Assembly (NCBI RefSeq): GCF_000238055.2
Contig: NZ_KE148312.1
Span: forward strand, 937,201 to 1,001,200
Direction: 5' to 3'
Length of the DNA: 64,000 bases
From: Oribacterium parvum ACB1
Lineage (GTDB): Bacteria; Bacillota; Clostridia; Lachnospirales; Lachnospiraceae
Within the stretch, counting starts at the first letter, position 1. Each line of letters opens with the position of its first letter. The notes beneath the pieces are model-generated. The model was not told the DNA's origin, searched no databases, and worked only from the letters and a program-made list of their open reading frames with translations. Positions 43,278 to 51,471 of the stretch are shown in pieces. Made by a program: the position numbers and the translations under genes.

Positions 43278-44024
43278 TTAAATCTCTCTCTGCGTCTTTA
43301 AAATAAAGGTATTCCTGTCAAAATCAATGATACCTGCATCCTTTAAAGAAGCCAGCTCCCTCGTCATTGCGGAACGATTTGTACAGAGGAACTGTGCCAT
43401 ATCCGTACGACTTAAGGAAAGCTCAATGTACTTTGACTTCTGCTTCTGTGCCTGCAAAGAGAGGTATGCAAGAATCTTTTCCCGTAAGCTTCCGCGGGAA
43501 GTGACCTCTATTTTTTCCATAAGCTGAATATTCTTCTTGCTGATTAAGTCAAAGAGATTCTCTATCAGACGGAAGTGGAAGCCGCATTGGTTTTTGCAGA
43601 CATGAATCGCCTTTTCAAATGACAGGAAGAGCACCTCCGTTTTCGTTGCGGAAAGAAAGGAAAGATATTCGTCCTCGGATGCACTGTTTCCAAATGTTTC
43701 TCCGAAGATTTCCCCCTCCCCCATATAAGTGAGCAGAGTTTCTCTTCCCCATACATCCGTCTTAATCATATGAATGCTGCCAAAAAGAACTACTCCCACA
43801 TGCTTTTCATGATTTTCCTCCAAGTGAATCAATTCTCCCTTTTTATACGAACGCACATAACTTTTCATACAGTAAAGCAAAGCATTCAGATTTTCCTTCT
43901 CAATGCCCTTAAATATTTCCATATCCGAATAGCGGAGTACCTCCTCTTTATTCAGTTTCTTTCTCTCTTCCATGATCTGACATCCGCCTCCACAATTACA
44001 GCAGGCCTTCATTTCTTCTGACAT
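43278..44024 (-). CDS. Crp/Fnr-family transcriptional regulator with N-terminal Cys cluster
   Basis: 248 residues from the ATG at 44024 (AAAGGAG precedes it). The N-terminus carries Cys8, 9, 11 and 15 (ACCNCGGGC), possible ligands of an Fe-S cluster or metal. A cyclic-nucleotide-type beta-barrel domain (about 35-145), a long dimer helix and a winged helix with SRTDMAQFLCTNRSAMTRELASL follow. Divergent from hcp, it is the likely HcpR/Fnr-like regulator of the three TGTTGC-N4-GCAACA sites in this region, including one in its own upstream region. The signal (NO, O2 or redox) is inferred. Confidence 0.9.
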   Translation of the reverse strand: MSEEMKACCNCGGGCQIMEERKKLNKEEVLRYSDMEIFKGIEKENLNALLYCMKSYVRSYKKGELIHLEENHEKHVGVVLFGSIHMIKTDVWGRETLLTYMGEGEIFGETFGNSASEDEYLSFLSATKTEVLFLSFEKAIHVCKNQCGFHFRLIENLFDLISKKNIQLMEKIEVTSRGSLREKILAYLSLQAQKQKSKYIELSLSRTDMAQFLCTNRSAMTRELASLKDAGIIDFDRNTFILKTQREI

Positions 44025-44176
44025 AGTCTCTCCTTTACAGCATCTCCCATAATCGAATATCGGTATCCCGGTATAGACTTCCTTTCTTATCGCCTTAACT
44101 TTCTCCCCGAAAAAAATAAACTTATAACTCGACAATCTCAAATTGTATTTAATTAATGCATAGTCTAATTCTAGTT

Positions 44177-44219
44177 TGTTGCGCATGCAACACATTTTTT
44201 CTCCCCTTTATAGCAAAAT
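44177..44219 (+). promoter_or_regulatory. Fnr/HcpR-type operator between regulator and hcp
   Basis: Palindrome TGTTGC-GCAT-GCAACA at 44177-44192. A weak -10 (CAAAAT, 44214-44219) lies at the same distance from its centre as at 41602, again fitting class II activation, here of hcp. It could also autoregulate the divergent regulator gene. The rest of the 298-bp gap shows nothing else. Confidence 0.65.
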
Positions 44220-44322
44220 GAAATGCATCGAGTGAGAGGGGCAGATTTTCAGAGTTATTCTGTGAAATATTCGCTCCGCTACAAAGTTATTTTGAGTCAT
44301 TGTTTTTCTTAGGAGGGAAAAA

Positions 44323-45966
44323 ATGGAGAATAAGATGTTTTGTTATCAGTGTCAGGAAACAGCCAACTGTTCCGGCTGTACCGTATCCGGTGTTTGCGGA
44401 AAGAAGCCGGATGTCGCAGCCATGCAGGACCTTCTGGTTTATGCCACCAAAGGCTTATCTGCTGTAGCCGAAGAGGCAAGAGCGGAAGGAAAGGAAGTTT
44501 CTCCGGACTTAAATCACCGTGTAACGATGAACCTTTTCATCACCATCACCAATGCGAACTTTGATAAGGATGCGATTGTGGAAAATATCAAGGAAACCTT
44601 CGCCATGAGGGATGCCGTAAGAGCGACTCTTTCCGACAGTTCTAAGCTTCCAAAGGCCGCAACTGTAGAAGTTGCAGAGAAGGATTACGAAATCTTTGCC
44701 CAGAGCATCGGTGTTTTATCTACTGAAAACGAAGATATCCGTTCCTTAAGGGAATTGATTACATACGGACTTAAGGGCCTTGCAGCTTATTCCAAGCACG
44801 CCAATGCACTTTTAAAGGATGACAGCAATGTTGATGCTTTCATCCAGAAGGCTCTTACAAAAACATTGGACGACAGTCTTTCTGTTGACGATTTGGTAGC
44901 CCTTACCTTAGAGACCGGTAAGGCAGGCGTAGAGGGTATGGCTCTTCTGGACAGTGCCAACACTTCCACTTACGGAAATCCGGAAATCACCAGCGTCAAT
45001 ATCGGTGTTGGAAAAAATCCGGGAATTCTCGTTTCCGGACATGACCTTAGGGATCTCGAAATGCTCCTCGACCAGACAGAGGGAACCGGCGTAGATATTT
45101 ACACCCACTCCGAGATGCTTCCTGCACACTACTATCCTTTCTTTAAGAAGTATAAGCACTTTGTAGGAAACTATGGAAATGCATGGTGGAAGCAGAAGGA
45201 GGAGTTCGAGCCGTTTAACGGACCAATCCTCATGACTACAAACTGTATTGTGCCTCCCAAGGACAGCTACAAGGACAGACTTTGGACTACCGGTGCGGCA
45301 GGATACCCGGGCTGCAAGCACATCGGCGGAAAATACGGCGAGATTAAGGATTTCTCTGCTATTATTGAGCAAGCTAAGTCCTGCCCGGCTCCGACGGAAA
45401 TCGAGACAGGTACCATCGTAGGTGGATTTGCGCACGAGCAGGTATTTGCTCTTGCCGATAAGATAGTAGAAGCTGTAAAGTCCGGCGCGATTAAGAAGTT
45501 TGTCGTTATGGCAGGTTGTGACGGAAGACAGAAGAAGAGAGATTACTATACCGAATTTGCCAAGGCTCTTCCGAAGGATGCTGTCATCTTAACCGCAGGA
45601 TGCGCAAAGTATAAGTACAATAAACTGGAGCTTGGAGATATCGGCGGAATTCCAAGAGTACTGGATGCCGGTCAGTGTAACGATTCCTATTCCTTAGCCT
45701 TAATCGCTTTGAAGCTGAAGGAAGTGTTCGGCTTAGATGATGTAAACAAGCTTCCGCTTGCTTACAATATCGCTTGGTATGAGCAGAAGGCCGTTATCGT
45801 TCTCCTTGCCCTTCTCTACTTAGGGGTAAAGAACATTCACCTTGGACCAACCCTTCCCGCCTTCCTTTCTCCGAATGTAGCAAAGGTTCTCGTAGAAAAC
45901 TTCGGTATTGCCGGAATCGGAACCGTAGAAGACGACATGAAGCTCTTCTTCCCGGAGACGGCCTAA
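44323..45966 (+). CDS. hcp: hydroxylamine reductase / hybrid cluster protein
   Basis: 547-residue Fe-S-O cluster protein that reduces NO or hydroxylamine and protects anaerobes from nitrosative stress. The N-terminal Cys set (Cys7, 10, 19, 25 in [21 protein letters not shown]) binds the cubane cluster. Hybrid-cluster ligands are visible in [49 protein letters not shown] and [17 protein letters not shown] precedes the ATG. A predicted Fnr/HcpR-type operator lies upstream, and its regulator gene is divergent. Confidence 0.98.
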   Translation: MENKMFCYQCQETANCSGCTVSGVCGKKPDVAAMQDLLVYATKGLSAVAEEARAEGKEVSPDLNHRVTMNLFITITNANFDKDAIVENIKETFAMRDAVRATLSDSSKLPKAATVEVAEKDYEIFAQSIGVLSTENEDIRSLRELITYGLKGLAAYSKHANALLKDDSNVDAFIQKALTKTLDDSLSVDDLVALTLETGKAGVEGMALLDSANTSTYGNPEITSVNIGVGKNPGILVSGHDLRDLEMLLDQTEGTGVDIYTHSEMLPAHYYPFFKKYKHFVGNYGNAWWKQKEEFEPFNGPILMTTNCIVPPKDSYKDRLWTTGAAGYPGCKHIGGKYGEIKDFSAIIEQAKSCPAPTEIETGTIVGGFAHEQVFALADKIVEAVKSGAIKKFVVMAGCDGRQKKRDYYTEFAKALPKDAVILTAGCAKYKYNKLELGDIGGIPRVLDAGQCNDSYSLALIALKLKEVFGLDDVNKLPLAYNIAWYEQKAVIVLLALLYLGVKNIHLGPTLPAFLSPNVAKVLVENFGIAGIGTVEDDMKLFFPETA

Positions 45967-46060
45967 ACCTATAATTCATTGTTGTTCAAAACAGTTTGTA
46001 ATGCATAAAGCAGGGTGGAAAGTATGTAAATCTCCATTTTGCCATAATACGTAAGAACAG

Positions 46061-46120
46061 AAAAAAGAGCTGTAAAAATCAAAATTTCTTTACACTTTGA
46101 TTTTTTACAGTTCTTTTTTC
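46061..46120. terminator. bidirectional terminator after hcp, similar to the ends of the structured repeat
   Basis: AAAAAAGAGCTGTAAAAATC and GATTTTTTACAGTTCTTTTTT pair over about 23 bp with one bulge. The core GCTGTAAAAAATCAAA is shared with the termini of the 28461 and 60929 repeats, so this may be a minimal relic. It sits in the 384-bp gap 45967-46350, which otherwise is AT-rich and empty. Confidence 0.75.
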
Positions 46121-46350
46121 TTTCCAAGAAAAGCTTAATTTTTAAAATTTGTATTCTTCTTTCACTCCAAAAATTAAGTAGAAAATAGTTTTTCCATATG
46201 ATATATTTATATATACAATAAATTTTACATAATACTCGATTTAAGCAGTGTAGTTCTTAGGAAAACAAACTTTCCGGAATTCACTTGGGTACTTGTTTTT
46301 CCTATGCATTCCACGGCATCTTTCCCAAAACGGGAGAAAGTGAGTGTAGT

Positions 46351-46740
46351 ATGTACCAAATTCAAATTAAACGAATTTACACAGAAAAGTCCGACACGGA
46401 TGGCTTTCGTATATTAACCGACAGACTTTGGCCAAGAGGAATAGCTAAAGAAAAAGCTGCCATTGATTTCTGGGCCAAAGAACTCAGCCCCTCCACTTAT
46501 TTAAGAAAATGGTTCGACCACAAGGAGGAGCTTTTTACCCGTTTTCGTGAGCTTTACAGAGAAGAGTTGGAAAAAAATCCGGAAAAAGACAGTTTTATCC
46601 GGCTCGTGAAGGAAGAGCTAAAAAAAGAAGCGGTTACTCTCCTCTTTGCTTCAAAAGAAGAAAAACTGAATCAGGCTACAGTTCTTGCTGAATGGCTGAA
46701 GGAACAGCTTTCGGAGAACACAAAGGAACATTCCGCTTAA
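46351..46740 (+). CDS. DUF488 family protein (YeaO-like)
   Basis: 129-residue cytosolic protein with the DUF488 pattern: IKRIYTEKSDTDGFRILTDRLWPRGI, then the conserved WAKELSPSTYLRKWFDH, and VTLLFASKEEKLNQA. The biochemical role of the family is not established. The ATG at 46351 starts the conserved domain; a weak GGGAG is 14 nt upstream. It lies between hcp and a nitronate monooxygenase-like gene and may belong to the same stress region, but no operator was seen before it. Confidence 0.88.
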   Translation: MYQIQIKRIYTEKSDTDGFRILTDRLWPRGIAKEKAAIDFWAKELSPSTYLRKWFDHKEELFTRFRELYREELEKNPEKDSFIRLVKEELKKEAVTLLFASKEEKLNQATVLAEWLKEQLSENTKEHSA

Positions 46741-46775
46741 TGCGCAAAGTGGAGAGCAGAAGGGAAAAGAGATTT

Positions 46776-47822
46776 CTAAAAAAGCTCTTCTACAATATCT
46801 TGTACCGTCACAATTTCTCGAAGCTTTCCGATATTTGCTCCCGAGAAAAAGAGTCCCTCCTCTATATTTCCTTCCACAGCAGAAATCAGGGCATGGGTGA
46901 TGCAATACTTTACTGTTCCGGGATCACAAGAATGAATACAGCGGGAGCAATGTTTCGGCGGAATCCTTCCAAGCAGTCCCAGCTTTTCCAGCATGGGACT
47001 GTGCACCGCTCTCCCCGGCATCCCTACAGGACTATGAATTATACTAAGATCCATTTCTTCTTTGGAGAGTAGGTATTCTTTATAAGCATCGCTTGCATCA
47101 CATTCCTTAGTACCGATAAAGCGGGTAGCCATCTGAACTCCGTAAGATCCGGCCTCTTGCATCCGGATAATATCCTCTTTACTCCAGATGCCTCCCGCGG
47201 CAAAAAGCGGTATCTTCCTGCCATATTCTTCTTCAAAACCCTCCAATACGGACAAGACCTCCGGAATCAGTTCCTCTAAAGACTTTGCCTTCCCTTCCTC
47301 CACTTCAGACGCCTTAAATCCCAGATGCCCTCCTGCCAAAGGGCCTTCCAAGACAATAAAATCCGCGGTTCTCTTGTACTTTTGACTCCAGGTTTTCAGT
47401 AAGACCTTTGCCGCTCTTCCACTGGAAACAATCGGAGCAATCATAGTCTTTCCCTCCGGTACAAATTCCGGAAGACTTAAGGGCAGACCCGCTCCGGAAA
47501 TCACGGCATCAATTCCCTCTTCTACAGCTGTTTTTATTGCATCCTCCCACTGCTTTGTGGCAACCATGGCATTGATGGAGAGTAGTCCTCTTCCCTCACT
47601 CAATTTTCTTGCCTTTCGGATTTCCTTCCGCAAAGCCCTAAGATTGGCTTCCTCCGGAGAACGACGAAAGTCCTCTTCCTTATATCCGCAGTCAGCAGTA
47701 CTGATGCAGCCCATAGCACCGGACTTTGCCACTGCGCCTGCTAAGCCGGAAAGGGAAACACCCACCCCCATTCCTCCCTGAATCAAAGGAATGGCCAAAC
47801 CTCTATTTTTTAACTGATCCAT
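46776..47822 (-). CDS. nitronate monooxygenase / FabK-like FMN oxidoreductase
   Basis: 348-residue TIM-barrel flavoprotein. N-terminal IPLIQGGMGVGVSLSGLAGAVAKSG binds FMN; GGHLGFK carries the catalytic-type His; FAAGGIWSKEDI and GVQMATRFIGTKE form the phosphate-binding end. Such proteins oxidise nitronates or reduce enoyl-ACP. The inserted Cys-rich piece PKHCSRCIHSCDPGTVKYC near the C-terminus is typical of an anaerobe-specific subset. Detoxification of nitro compounds would fit next to hcp; the fatty acid role cannot be excluded. Confidence 0.88.
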   Translation of the reverse strand: MDQLKNRGLAIPLIQGGMGVGVSLSGLAGAVAKSGAMGCISTADCGYKEEDFRRSPEEANLRALRKEIRKARKLSEGRGLLSINAMVATKQWEDAIKTAVEEGIDAVISGAGLPLSLPEFVPEGKTMIAPIVSSGRAAKVLLKTWSQKYKRTADFIVLEGPLAGGHLGFKASEVEEGKAKSLEELIPEVLSVLEGFEEEYGRKIPLFAAGGIWSKEDIIRMQEAGSYGVQMATRFIGTKECDASDAYKEYLLSKEEMDLSIIHSPVGMPGRAVHSPMLEKLGLLGRIPPKHCSRCIHSCDPGTVKYCITHALISAVEGNIEEGLFFSGANIGKLREIVTVQDIVEELF

Positions 47823-48083
47823 TTTTCCATCCTTTCTGTAATCGAAAAGGAATCCCTTTTTATATGATTAAATATTTTTAATCTTATGGATACTTAATCT
47901 TAAATCTTTTGAAAAAGGCAGTAAAGAGATTTTTGTAGGAACTTTCTTGTATATTTATTAATTTTTTTGAAATAATTGTCTTCTTGCACTACAACACAGG
48001 CTATTCAGTCCGAACAATTCCTTTCCGTTTTTCTATGGATACTTGTCCAAAAGCGAGATATCACACGATATCCATTATGAATA
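47823..48083. other. AT-rich intergenic region without a gene
   Basis: This is most of the 384-bp gap between the nitronate monooxygenase-like gene and flavodoxin. It contains GATTAAatatttTTAATC (a palindrome at about 47866-47883), two copies of TATGGATACTT and a short GATATC repeat. No promoter can be fixed with confidence. Confidence 0.5.
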
Positions 48084-48116
48084 AAAAAGAGGCTCTGCAT
48101 ACACAGAACCCCTCTT
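48084..48116 (-). terminator. terminator of flavodoxin
   Basis: On the minus strand AAGAGGGGTTCTG and CAGAGCCTCTT pair with a small internal loop, followed by TTTTTATTC. Confidence 0.75.
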
Positions 48117-48206
48117 GTTAATAGACTTTAGCCAATTTCAAGGACTTATATCCCAAAGGTACCCCCGTTTGTCGGAGGATTATAATTTTCTATTTTCAAG
48201 GAATCA

Positions 48207-48629
48207 TTAAGCCTTTGCAAGTGCCTCTCCAAGAGCCTTACAATTTGCAAGCCCTTCTTCGTCCGGTGTGAGATTGCAGATTACCGGCTCAGCAACCAAA
48301 ACCGCCCCTGCTTCCTTCATTCTTGCCTCCCAGCTGCGCATCCACTCGCCATCACCCCAGTCATAGGAGCCAAAGAGAGCAATCTTCTTTCCGGAAATGG
48401 ACGGAATCAGTTCCTCTACGAAGGGTTCCATCTCTCCTTCATCCAAGACTTCATCTCCCATAGCAGGGCATCCTAAAGCAAATACTTCCTCTCCTGAAAG
48501 CTCTTTCGCGGAAATATCGGAAACGCTCACTGCTTTTGCGTCTTTTCCTGCTGCCTTAACCCCCTCTGCCACTGCCTCAGCCATAGCCTCCGTGTTCCCT
48601 GTCTGACTCCAAAATACAACTTTAATCAT
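48207..48629 (-). CDS. flavodoxin
   Basis: 140-residue FMN electron carrier that can replace ferredoxin. The phosphate-binding loop is WSQTGNTEAMAEAVAEG (about 8-24). FMN-stacking regions are ALGCPAMGDE (about 52-61) and LFGSYDWGDGEWM (about 86-98). AAGGAGG precedes the ATG. Upstream is a one-mismatch copy of the Fnr/HcpR-type palindrome, suggesting that it supplies electrons for Hcp or repair. The iron-regulated DUF3793 gene is next upstream on the same strand. Confidence 0.96.
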   Translation of the reverse strand: MIKVVFWSQTGNTEAMAEAVAEGVKAAGKDAKAVSVSDISAKELSGEEVFALGCPAMGDEVLDEGEMEPFVEELIPSISGKKIALFGSYDWGDGEWMRSWEARMKEAGAVLVAEPVICNLTPDEEGLANCKALGEALAKA

Positions 48630-48681
48630 TTTATGTCCTCCTTATATATGTAGAAGAATATTTTCTTCTCCTTTAACTATA

Positions 48682-48722
48682 TCCTATTATTTTACTAGGA
48701 TTGTTTTGTTGCAATAGCAACG
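48682..48722 (-). promoter_or_regulatory. Fnr/HcpR-type operator upstream of flavodoxin
   Basis: TGTTGC-AATA-GCAACG at 48707-48722, one mismatch from the sites at 41602 and 44177. On the minus strand possible -10 boxes are TAAAAT (about 48694-48689) and TATAGT (about 48681-48676). The second would put the centre near -45, so the promoter geometry is less exact than at the other two. Confidence 0.6.
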
Positions 48723-48795
48723 TTTCTCTTATCTATACTTTTCTTTTCAAGGCTCTCGATTTGCTAAGTTTACTCATTTTTAAAAGCTATCGCTT

Positions 48796-49413
48796 CTAGG
48801 CCGCCTTATCCTTTCTCAAGCCGTAGCTTTCCACGATACTCCGTAGACTAAAGCCGTCCTCCAATAACTGTAAAAATTTCTGAATACAAGAGTCATAAGC
48901 ACGAAAAAGCTGTAAAGCCGCTTCTTCGTTTGAATACACCTTCCAGTAGCCTGTTAACTTGGCTTTTCGGTACGGATCTTCCATGTATATGCGAATATCC
49001 TCAGGAGGATAGCCTAAAAAGATACCCACCTCATGGGGGAAAGTCGCTCCACAATCCTTGTACTTTCGAAAACGCTCTTTAAAGAGAAACAAATAGTTCC
49101 CTGTCTTATCCTCTTTATATCCCAAGTCCAAAGAAGAAAGAAATCTCCGCAAGTTCCTATTCTGTAAATGTTGAAAAAACACAGACTTTCTATACAAGAA
49201 GATGCTTTCCTTCTTTCCGGAATGAAGCGTTTCTATTCGGAAATCATTGTAGCGAGAAAATAAACTCTCCAGCATTTTCTTTTCTTCATAGCTCACCGTA
49301 AAGATTGCCGCAGGCTTTAGACCTGCAATCACCGGAGCATTAAGGCAGAGATGCTCGCGCACATAATCTTCGACAGAGCTTTTTTTTCTACAAAAAAATC
49401 CGTTCCATTCCAT
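48796..49413 (-). CDS. DUF3793 family protein
   Basis: 205-residue cytosolic protein of a family found in anaerobic Firmicutes. Recognisable pieces are REHLCLNAPVIAGLKPAAIF, CGATFPHEVGIFLGYPPEDIR and GYWKVYSNEEAALQLF. The molecular function is unknown, but the gene is often seen near flavodoxin and iron-uptake genes, as here. A strong promoter with an overlapping palindrome, shared with the FeoB-associated gene, points to metal-dependent repression. Confidence 0.87.
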   Translation of the reverse strand: MEWNGFFCRKKSSVEDYVREHLCLNAPVIAGLKPAAIFTVSYEEKKMLESLFSRYNDFRIETLHSGKKESIFLYRKSVFFQHLQNRNLRRFLSSLDLGYKEDKTGNYLFLFKERFRKYKDCGATFPHEVGIFLGYPPEDIRIYMEDPYRKAKLTGYWKVYSNEEAALQLFRAYDSCIQKFLQLLEDGFSLRSIVESYGLRKDKAA

Positions 49414-49427
49414 ACTTTCCCTTTCTT

Positions 49428-49487
49428 AGTTAGTTTATAATAACTAACTATAATGCTGATTATATTAGTAATAGCTAACTTTGTCCA
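49428..49487 (-). promoter_or_regulatory. DUF3793 promoter with iron-type operator
   Basis: Minus-strand -35 TGGACA (49487-49482), a 17-bp spacer, -10 TATAAT (49464-49459). The palindrome AGTTAGTT-N6-AACTAACT (49428-49449) covers about +3 to +24, a good repressor position. A further AGTTAGC half-site lies in the spacer. In the rest of the 335-bp gap to 49748, TTATACTGG near 49600 could serve the plus-strand dihydropyrimidinase gene. Confidence 0.65.
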
Positions 49488-49748
49488 GTGCTTTTTATTT
49501 CTTTATCAACTGATTATTTCTTTATTAACTGATAAAATCTTTACTCTATTTATATCCGGTAAAAAATACTTTATAAATCCACTGTTTCTTCCAGGGAGGA
49601 GTGTTATACTGGTTTGTGGAAAAGCGCTGTATAGACCGATGATCTACGGAATCTTAGCTGTTATACGATGTATGAAACACAATGTGCTATATCCGAGCTT
49701 CTGTAGGCCCGGCTTGAAACAAAAGTGATAACTGAAAAAGGAGGCATT

Positions 49749-51161
49749 ATGCTTTGCATTGAAAAGGGAACAATTGTAAGCCCCAGAGAGAGTTTTAAGG
49801 GCAATCTCTATATAGAAGGAGAAAAAATCAGAAGAATTTTCAGAGAATCAGAGCAGAAGGAAGAAACGGCTTTTTTAGAAAGCCTGCAAGAAGAGCCCGA
49901 GAGGATTGATGCCGAAGGAAGGCTTCTCTTTCCGGGATTTATCGACTGTCACACTCACTTTGAGCTGCATGTTGCAGGAACGGTAACCTGCGATGACTTC
50001 CCTTCCGGAACCAAGGCCGCTATAGCCGGCGGAACCACAAGTATCGTAGACTTTGGTACACAGTATAAGGGTGAAACGCTCATGGAGGGCTTCCATAACT
50101 GGCAGAAGAAGGCGGATAAGGGTGCCTCCTGTGATTACGGTTTTCACATGTCCATCACGGACTGGAACGAGAGCAGCAAGAAGGAATGTCAAAAAATGAT
50201 GGATGAAGGATTAAGCACCTTCAAGATCTATATGACCTACGATATTCAGGTAGATGATGAAGAAATGTTTGAAATCCTGGAGGAACTGAAAAGGGTAGGC
50301 GGCATTACCGGTGTTCATTGTGAAAATACGGGCATGATTGCCGCTTTGCAAAAAGAACTGATTTCCGACCCCAAAACGAAAGCAAGGGTTTCTTCCCATT
50401 ATCTTTCCAGACCGGATGATGCAGAGGCTGAAGCCATTAACCGTATGCTCTACATTGCCAATGTAGTGGATACTCCGATTATTGATGTTCACCTTACCTG
50501 TGAAAAAGGACTGAATGAGATTCGAGAAGCAAGAAAAAGAGGACAGACCGTTTTTGCCGAGACCTGTCCTCAGTACCTGACCATGACAGAAGACTTATAT
50601 AAGTCGGAAGATTTCCTGACCTCCGCCCGCTATGTCATTGCACCGCCTCTTAGAAAGAAATCCGATCAGGAAGCTCTATGGAAGGCGCTTGCAGACGGAG
50701 AAATCCAAACGGTCTGCACGGATCACTGTTCCTTTACTCTTGAACAAAAAGGCTTGGGGAAGGAGGACTTCCGAAAAATCCCCGGCGGAATGCCCGGTGT
50801 AGAAACCAGAGGCGAAGTGATTTTCTCCGAAGGCGTGGTAAAGGGACGGATTACAAAGGAAAGAATGTGTGCTCTTCTTTCCGAAAATCCGGCAAAGCTC
50901 TATGGCATGTATCCGGAAAAGGGTGTTCTTCTGGAGGGATCCGATGCAGATATCGTGATACTTAATCCGAATAAAAAGAAGACCATCACCAAAGAAACTC
51001 AGGTTTCTCGCTCCGACTATGCACCATTGGAAGGTTTAGAAGTACAGGGTGTGATCGAGGAAGTCTACTTAAGAGGACAGCTTGTCGCAAAGGAAGGGAA
51101 GGTAGTGAAGGAGAATCGAGGCAGGTACTTAAAACGAAAAAAATTTCAATCCGTAGTGTAA
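49749..51161 (+). CDS. hydA: dihydropyrimidinase / D-hydantoinase
   Basis: 470-residue zinc amidohydrolase opening dihydropyrimidine or hydantoin rings. Metal ligands: DCHTHF near the N-terminus, the carboxylated Lys in STFKIYMTYD, His in GVHCENTG and IDVHLTCEKG, Asp in CTDHCSF. The sequence ETCPQYLTM is also typical. The ATG at 49749 follows AAGGAGG; the frame's earlier ATG lacks one. It stands alone between iron-linked genes and an aminotransferase. It may take part in pyrimidine salvage, with the purine genes at 12.7-21 kb as a parallel. Confidence 0.94.
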   Translation: MLCIEKGTIVSPRESFKGNLYIEGEKIRRIFRESEQKEETAFLESLQEEPERIDAEGRLLFPGFIDCHTHFELHVAGTVTCDDFPSGTKAAIAGGTTSIVDFGTQYKGETLMEGFHNWQKKADKGASCDYGFHMSITDWNESSKKECQKMMDEGLSTFKIYMTYDIQVDDEEMFEILEELKRVGGITGVHCENTGMIAALQKELISDPKTKARVSSHYLSRPDDAEAEAINRMLYIANVVDTPIIDVHLTCEKGLNEIREARKRGQTVFAETCPQYLTMTEDLYKSEDFLTSARYVIAPPLRKKSDQEALWKALADGEIQTVCTDHCSFTLEQKGLGKEDFRKIPGGMPGVETRGEVIFSEGVVKGRITKERMCALLSENPAKLYGMYPEKGVLLEGSDADIVILNPNKKKTITKETQVSRSDYAPLEGLEVQGVIEEVYLRGQLVAKEGKVVKENRGRYLKRKKFQSVV

Positions 51162-51351
51162 GAATTTTTTAACTTCCCTAATCTTTTCTTTATATATTTT
51201 ATTTTTCTTTAAGTCATAAAACATAATTTCATCACAGAAGGGAAGTATCCTATACACAGTTACATAAGATGTAACTACAAAAAAGCTTTTCATACTCAAC
51301 TCCGGGACCTTCTCCTGTAAATAAGGGTTTCGGAGCCCCCTTCAAAATGAT

Positions 51352-51388
51352 AGCGAAAAGAGCAAGGCGAAGGCCTTGCTCTTTTGCT
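51352..51388. terminator. bidirectional terminator between hydA and the aminotransferase gene
   Basis: AGCGAAAAGAGCAAGGC and GCCTTGCTCTTTTGCT pair around GAAG. The A- and T-runs allow termination of both converging genes. The rest of the 310-bp gap (51162-51471) holds one more small hairpin, AGTTACAT-AAG-ATGTAACT at 51258-51276. Confidence 0.85.
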
Positions 51389-51471
51389 GTTCTATAGTCT
51401 TTTCCAAAATTCTGTTTGCCGTTTCAATATCCTATCAAACTTTCCACAATCCTATTCGTTTTTCTGCTTTT

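Noticed and set aside
49453-49728. 91-codon hydrophobic frame before hydA
   Set aside because: It begins inside the DUF3793 promoter region, has no ribosome binding site, and its composition reflects AT-rich DNA.
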